Of a DNA stretch of 9,055 nucleotides, positions 6,874-9,055 are shown piece by piece (within the stretch, counting starts at the first letter, position 1; every line of letters starts with the position of its first letter). A model generated the notes under the pieces. The model was not told where the DNA came from. It was given only the letters and a program-made list of their open reading frames with translations, and did no database searches. Both the position numbers and the translations under genes were made by a program. Source of the stretch: DATDPY01 sp964395765 (GTDB lineage: Bacteria > Bacteroidota > Bacteroidia > Cytophagales > Cyclobacteriaceae); assembly GCA_964395765.1 (NCBI GenBank), contig CAYNCU010000180.1, positions 1-9,055 of the forward strand, given 5' to 3'.

Positions 6874-7059
6874 AAGTTTGAATGGCCATGGATTATGGTC
6901 AGTAAGGCTATGGATCCCTTTAAATATTTGATAATTGAAAACCCTATTACATTTCAGACAAGGTATGATATTGTAATTATTTTTCCCGTGTTCATCATCG
7001 GTTCTCAGGCTTTCCGGCTTATCCGGACAAATCCGTCGGAAATGTTACGGAACGAATAA
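6874..7059 (+). pseudogene. Orphan C-terminal relic of an FtsX-type ABC permease
   Basis: This plus-strand frame is open from 6874 (after an in-frame TAA) to TAA at 7057-7059. It contains ATG codons at 6895 and 6910, the latter giving 49 residues. Its last part reads as a membrane helix, IVIIFPVFIIG, followed by SQAFRLIRTNPSEMLRNE. That is the shape of the C-terminal end of FtsX-type permeases (compare SIQAIKTSLSKPVTSLKYE in the gene at 1729-4407). No periplasmic domain or other FtsX helices precede it; its missing upstream part would lie where the ars operon now begins. I read it as the surviving 3' end of a permease gene lost by deletion or insertion. A real short membrane peptide is less likely. 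Upstream of about residue 20 of the 49, similarity is unclear. Confidence 0.5.
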
Positions 7060-7095
7060 TAAAGGGATTGACAAGATGAATAAAACAATTTTATA

Positions 7096-7944
7096 TCACC
7101 ACTCCAATCCCGGCCAGTGGGCAAAGAATATGTTCCACCAATTATATTCCAGTTTTAAATATAACTTGAAGGGGCCTTCATAATGGATCCTATTTCCTTC
7201 CTGAGTGAGTCCGTCATATTTTACCATCCCTTCCGCATGACCCAATCCTTCCTCTTTCCCGTCCTGAACATCGGGATGGATATCGAGAATATTATAATCG
7301 GTATTTTGAAAACTTTTAAAATTCTTAAAGATGGATTTAAATTTCTCTAAAACTTCATTTTTCTTTAAAATGATCCCCTGGTCTGTTGTCCATTCGCTGG
7401 CCAGCTCCCAACTAAATTCGCTGAAATCTCTGTCAAACCAACCTTTGATAAATTCTACTGCGCGTTCCCTGATATCATATTCATGGTTCGGATGAAATTC
7501 CTCGTATATAAATCCGGTCATCATTCCCGGTACCGAAATAAAATCGGTTTCATGAACAAATAATTCTTCGGTAATGAAGCGGTACATTACTTCGTCAGGG
7601 TATTCAGCCAGGAAATCCATCATGATTCCATGAGACGTCAATATCTCATCTATTCTTTTCAGTTCACTGCTCAGTTGATCATGAGTCAATTCTTCCGCTT
7701 TCTTATAGACCGGTTTTCCTATAATCTCATAAACCGGTTTGGGTTTGGCAACGGCATACTGCTTTTCGAATTCGATTACATTTTTAAGAAATTGATTTTC
7801 AATCGCTGGATCAAGGTCCGTGGATTCATCGAATGTCGCTCCTCTTTCAGCACTTAATTTAAGCTTGAGGAGCTCGTTTTCCTTGACCAGTTTTTCTGAT
7901 TGATCTTTGCCGGACCTGGCCGGTCTTTCTGAATTCTCTTTCAT
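7096..7944 (-). CDS. Hypothetical protein with possible NTF2-like C-terminal domain
   Basis: I do not recognise a characterised function. From ATG at 7944 it is 282 residues, soluble, acidic, with no signal peptide or membrane helix. An in-frame ATG at 7983 would add 13 residues. The 7944 start is preferred because a hydrophilic MKENSERP opening precedes a coiled-coil-like helix ENELLKLKLSAERG (22-35). Residues 80-160 are mainly helical and contain FITEELF (123-129) and a striking YEEFHPNHEYD (147-157). The C-terminal third (about 160-282) has a helix, then strands ending YLKLEYNWWNIFFAHWPGLEW, the style of NTF2/SnoaL-fold proteins. From memory, similar uncharacterised proteins occur in Bacteroidota. 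It stands alone, with 257 bases and the ars operators separating it from arsR. Confidence 0.82.
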   Translation of the reverse strand: MKENSERPARSGKDQSEKLVKENELLKLKLSAERGATFDESTDLDPAIENQFLKNVIEFEKQYAVAKPKPVYEIIGKPVYKKAEELTHDQLSSELKRIDEILTSHGIMMDFLAEYPDEVMYRFITEELFVHETDFISVPGMMTGFIYEEFHPNHEYDIRERAVEFIKGWFDRDFSEFSWELASEWTTDQGIILKKNEVLEKFKSIFKNFKSFQNTDYNILDIHPDVQDGKEEGLGHAEGMVKYDGLTQEGNRIHYEGPFKLYLKLEYNWWNIFFAHWPGLEW

Positions 7945-7983
7945 AGCTGTAATGTTTAGTTGAACAAAATTAACAGCATGCAA

Positions 7984-8443
7984 GATGTAAAATATTTTAT
8001 ATTGTCAAAAGACGGAAGAACTTTTTTTTATTGATTTTTAAAATTATTGACTTCTAGTCGTTTTTAAATGCTTGAAGACATTTAAATATACGATTTGATT
8101 ATATCGATTATATATCCTGTTTGATTCTAAAATCCTTTGTCATAATTAAACAGCAATATTGAATTATATCCAAAACCTAAAACAAGAATATTATATTATT
8201 GCTTTCCTGCTATTAAGAATTCAATTATAAATTTATTTACTAAGAATCAGGAGAATTGATTTTTATTGTATTCGCATTGATCCCTAAGAAATTCCTTTCA
8301 TTATATTATTATTTCCGGATAATGTCCGGTTTATACAGGACCCGGATCTATATTTGTTAATTCCAGAGGCTCATACCCGAATGATTTGCAGGAAAATATA
8401 TTCTCTGCTTAACAATTATAATTACCATCAATTTAAATTTATT
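7984..8443. other. AT-rich intergenic region between divergent genes
   Basis: This 460-base spacer separates a leftward gene (7096-7944) from a rightward one (8444 on), so it should hold both promoters. On the minus strand TTGACA at 8008-8003 lies 59 bases before the 7944 start, but I find no convincing partner element. On the plus strand there is a TAnnTTTG box at 8349-8356. A short hairpin CCGGA/TCCGG lies at 8315-8329. No gene, tRNA or long repeat was seen. Confidence 0.7.
8349..8356 (+). promoter_or_regulatory. Candidate -7 promoter box for the beta-propeller gene
   Basis: TATATTTG matches the Bacteroidota consensus TAnnTTTG exactly. Transcription would begin near 8362, giving a leader of about 80 bases to the ATG at 8444. 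The expected upstream TTG around -33 is not present, so strength is uncertain. Confidence 0.4.
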
Positions 8444-9055
8444 ATGAACAGTTCCCTCCAAAATAAAATCTTTAAAATTATTAAAGATTTAAGCTCCGGC
8501 ATGGGCAGGTTAACCGCGTTGAGCCTGTTATCGATCCTGTTAGTTAATCCCGGAAGCCAGTGTGCGGCGCAGCCTACACCGAAGAAATCATTGCTTGCCC
8601 TCTCAAAAACCAACCATACGCTTGCCATCGTAGACCCGGTGTCTTTAAAAGTTGTTGCACGGTTACCGGTCGGTTCCGATCCGCATGAAGTGATTGCTTC
8701 GTCGGATGGAAAAACGGCTTATGTATCTATCTACGGTGGGGGAAGCTTACATGAAATCAATGTCATAGACCTTGTCAGTCAAAAGCCAATAAAAAATATA
8801 GATACGAGACCCTTGTTCGGTCCTCATGGTCTGACATTTGTCGATGGCAAGCTGTATTTTACTGTTGAAGGAACAAAAACCATTGGTCGCTACGATCCGG
8901 CAACGGATAAAATTGACTGGTGCATGGGAACAGGACAGGACAGAACACACATGATTTATGTAACCGCTGACGCCAAAAAGATTTACACGACAAATGTTGC
9001 GTCAGGAACAGTGAGCATTTTAGTCGAAAGCCTGTTCCAACCCCGAGGCAACCCG
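8444..9055 (+). CDS. Exported YncE-like beta-propeller protein, 3' end cut by window edge
   Basis: The frame is open from ATG at 8444 to the right edge (204 codons). The N-terminus has lysines, then a hydrophobic core LTALSLLSILLVN (23-35) and SQCAA before Gln43, a plausible signal peptidase I site, so the mature protein should be periplasmic or surface exposed. After it come repeats of the YncE/YVTN 7-bladed propeller style: LLALSKTNHTLAIVDPVSLKVVARLPVGSDPHEV (50-83), SSDGKTAYVSIYG (87-98) and INVIDLVSQKPIKNI (105-119). Then GPHGLTFVDGKLYFT (126-140) and IGRYDPATDKI (147-157) follow. In-frame ATGs at 8381 (21 codons upstream) and 8501 (codon 20, right before the hydrophobic core) are alternatives; 8501 would give the most classical signal peptide. 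Function of such propellers is often unknown; binding or enzymatic roles cannot be told here. Confidence 0.88.
   Translation, partial: MNSSLQNKIFKIIKDLSSGMGRLTALSLLSILLVNPGSQCAAQPTPKKSLLALSKTNHTLAIVDPVSLKVVARLPVGSDPHEVIASSDGKTAYVSIYGGGSLHEINVIDLVSQKPIKNIDTRPLFGPHGLTFVDGKLYFTVEGTKTIGRYDPATDKIDWCMGTGQDRTHMIYVTADAKKIYTTNVASGTVSILVESLFQPRGNP

Noticed and set aside
7080..7094. Hairpin ATAAAA/TTTTAT after the stop of the 7096-7944 gene
   Set aside because: The stem is only A-T pairs, six long, and no T-run follows; too weak to call a terminator.
8152..8203. Inverted repeat AGCAATA/TATTGCT with a 38-base loop
   Set aside because: Short arms with a long loop in very AT-rich DNA are expected by chance.
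8428..8950. Minus-strand frames 8428-8628 and 8747-8950
   Set aside because: They lie antisense to the YncE-like propeller frame, which is continuous and has a signal peptide and blade repeats.
1..9055. CRISPR array, tRNA, rRNA, transposase or integrase
   Set aside because: No regularly spaced repeats, tRNA-like cloverleaf, rRNA-like sequence or mobile-element protein could be seen on either strand.

Overview
The window looks like chromosomal DNA from a member of the Bacteroidota, probably the Chitinophagia/Sphingobacteriia side. The grounds are large two-module FtsX-type permeases with a short N-terminal prefix domain, a general lack of Shine-Dalgarno sequences, AT-rich spacers, a TAnnTTTG-type promoter box, and protein styles typical of that phylum. 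The phylum is inference from family resemblance; no rRNA or other marker gene is present.

Layout. All genes from the left edge to about 7.98 kb lie on the minus strand and read right to left, apart from one small plus-strand relic. (1) Positions 1-4741 hold a PadR-type regulator followed by two paralogous MacB/FtsX-like permeases, with an 11-base overlap and then a 1-base gap. Both permeases appear to start at TTG. The second one, 1-1727, runs off the left edge. No ATPase gene is visible. A candidate promoter flanked by a 9-bp inverted repeat lies upstream of padR. (2) Positions 4935-6838 hold a compact arsenic-resistance operon: arsR, then a thioredoxin-type arsC, then acr3, with 7- and 4-base overlaps. 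Two near-identical 18-bp operators sit immediately upstream of the start I prefer for arsR. (3) Positions 6839-7095 are a spacer. On the plus strand it carries what looks like the last ~40-60 codons of another FtsX-type permease, an orphan relic. (4) Positions 7096-7944 encode a conserved-looking hypothetical protein with an N-terminal helical stretch and a possible NTF2-like C-terminus. (5) Positions 7984-8443 are AT-rich and non-coding, with one good promoter-like box. (6) Positions 8444-9055 hold the start of an exported YncE-like beta-propeller protein on the plus strand, cut by the right edge.

How it works together. The ars genes form a standard inducible unit: ArsR releases the operators on binding arsenite, ArsC reduces arsenate to arsenite, and Acr3 extrudes it. 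The PadR/permease unit looks like a self-regulated envelope-stress or efflux module whose ATPase would be encoded elsewhere. No mobile-element gene, CRISPR array, tRNA or rRNA was found. I saw no clearly unprecedented system. The least explained items are the strongly conserved permease prefix, the permease relic beside the ars operon, and the unusual cysteine layout of ArsR.
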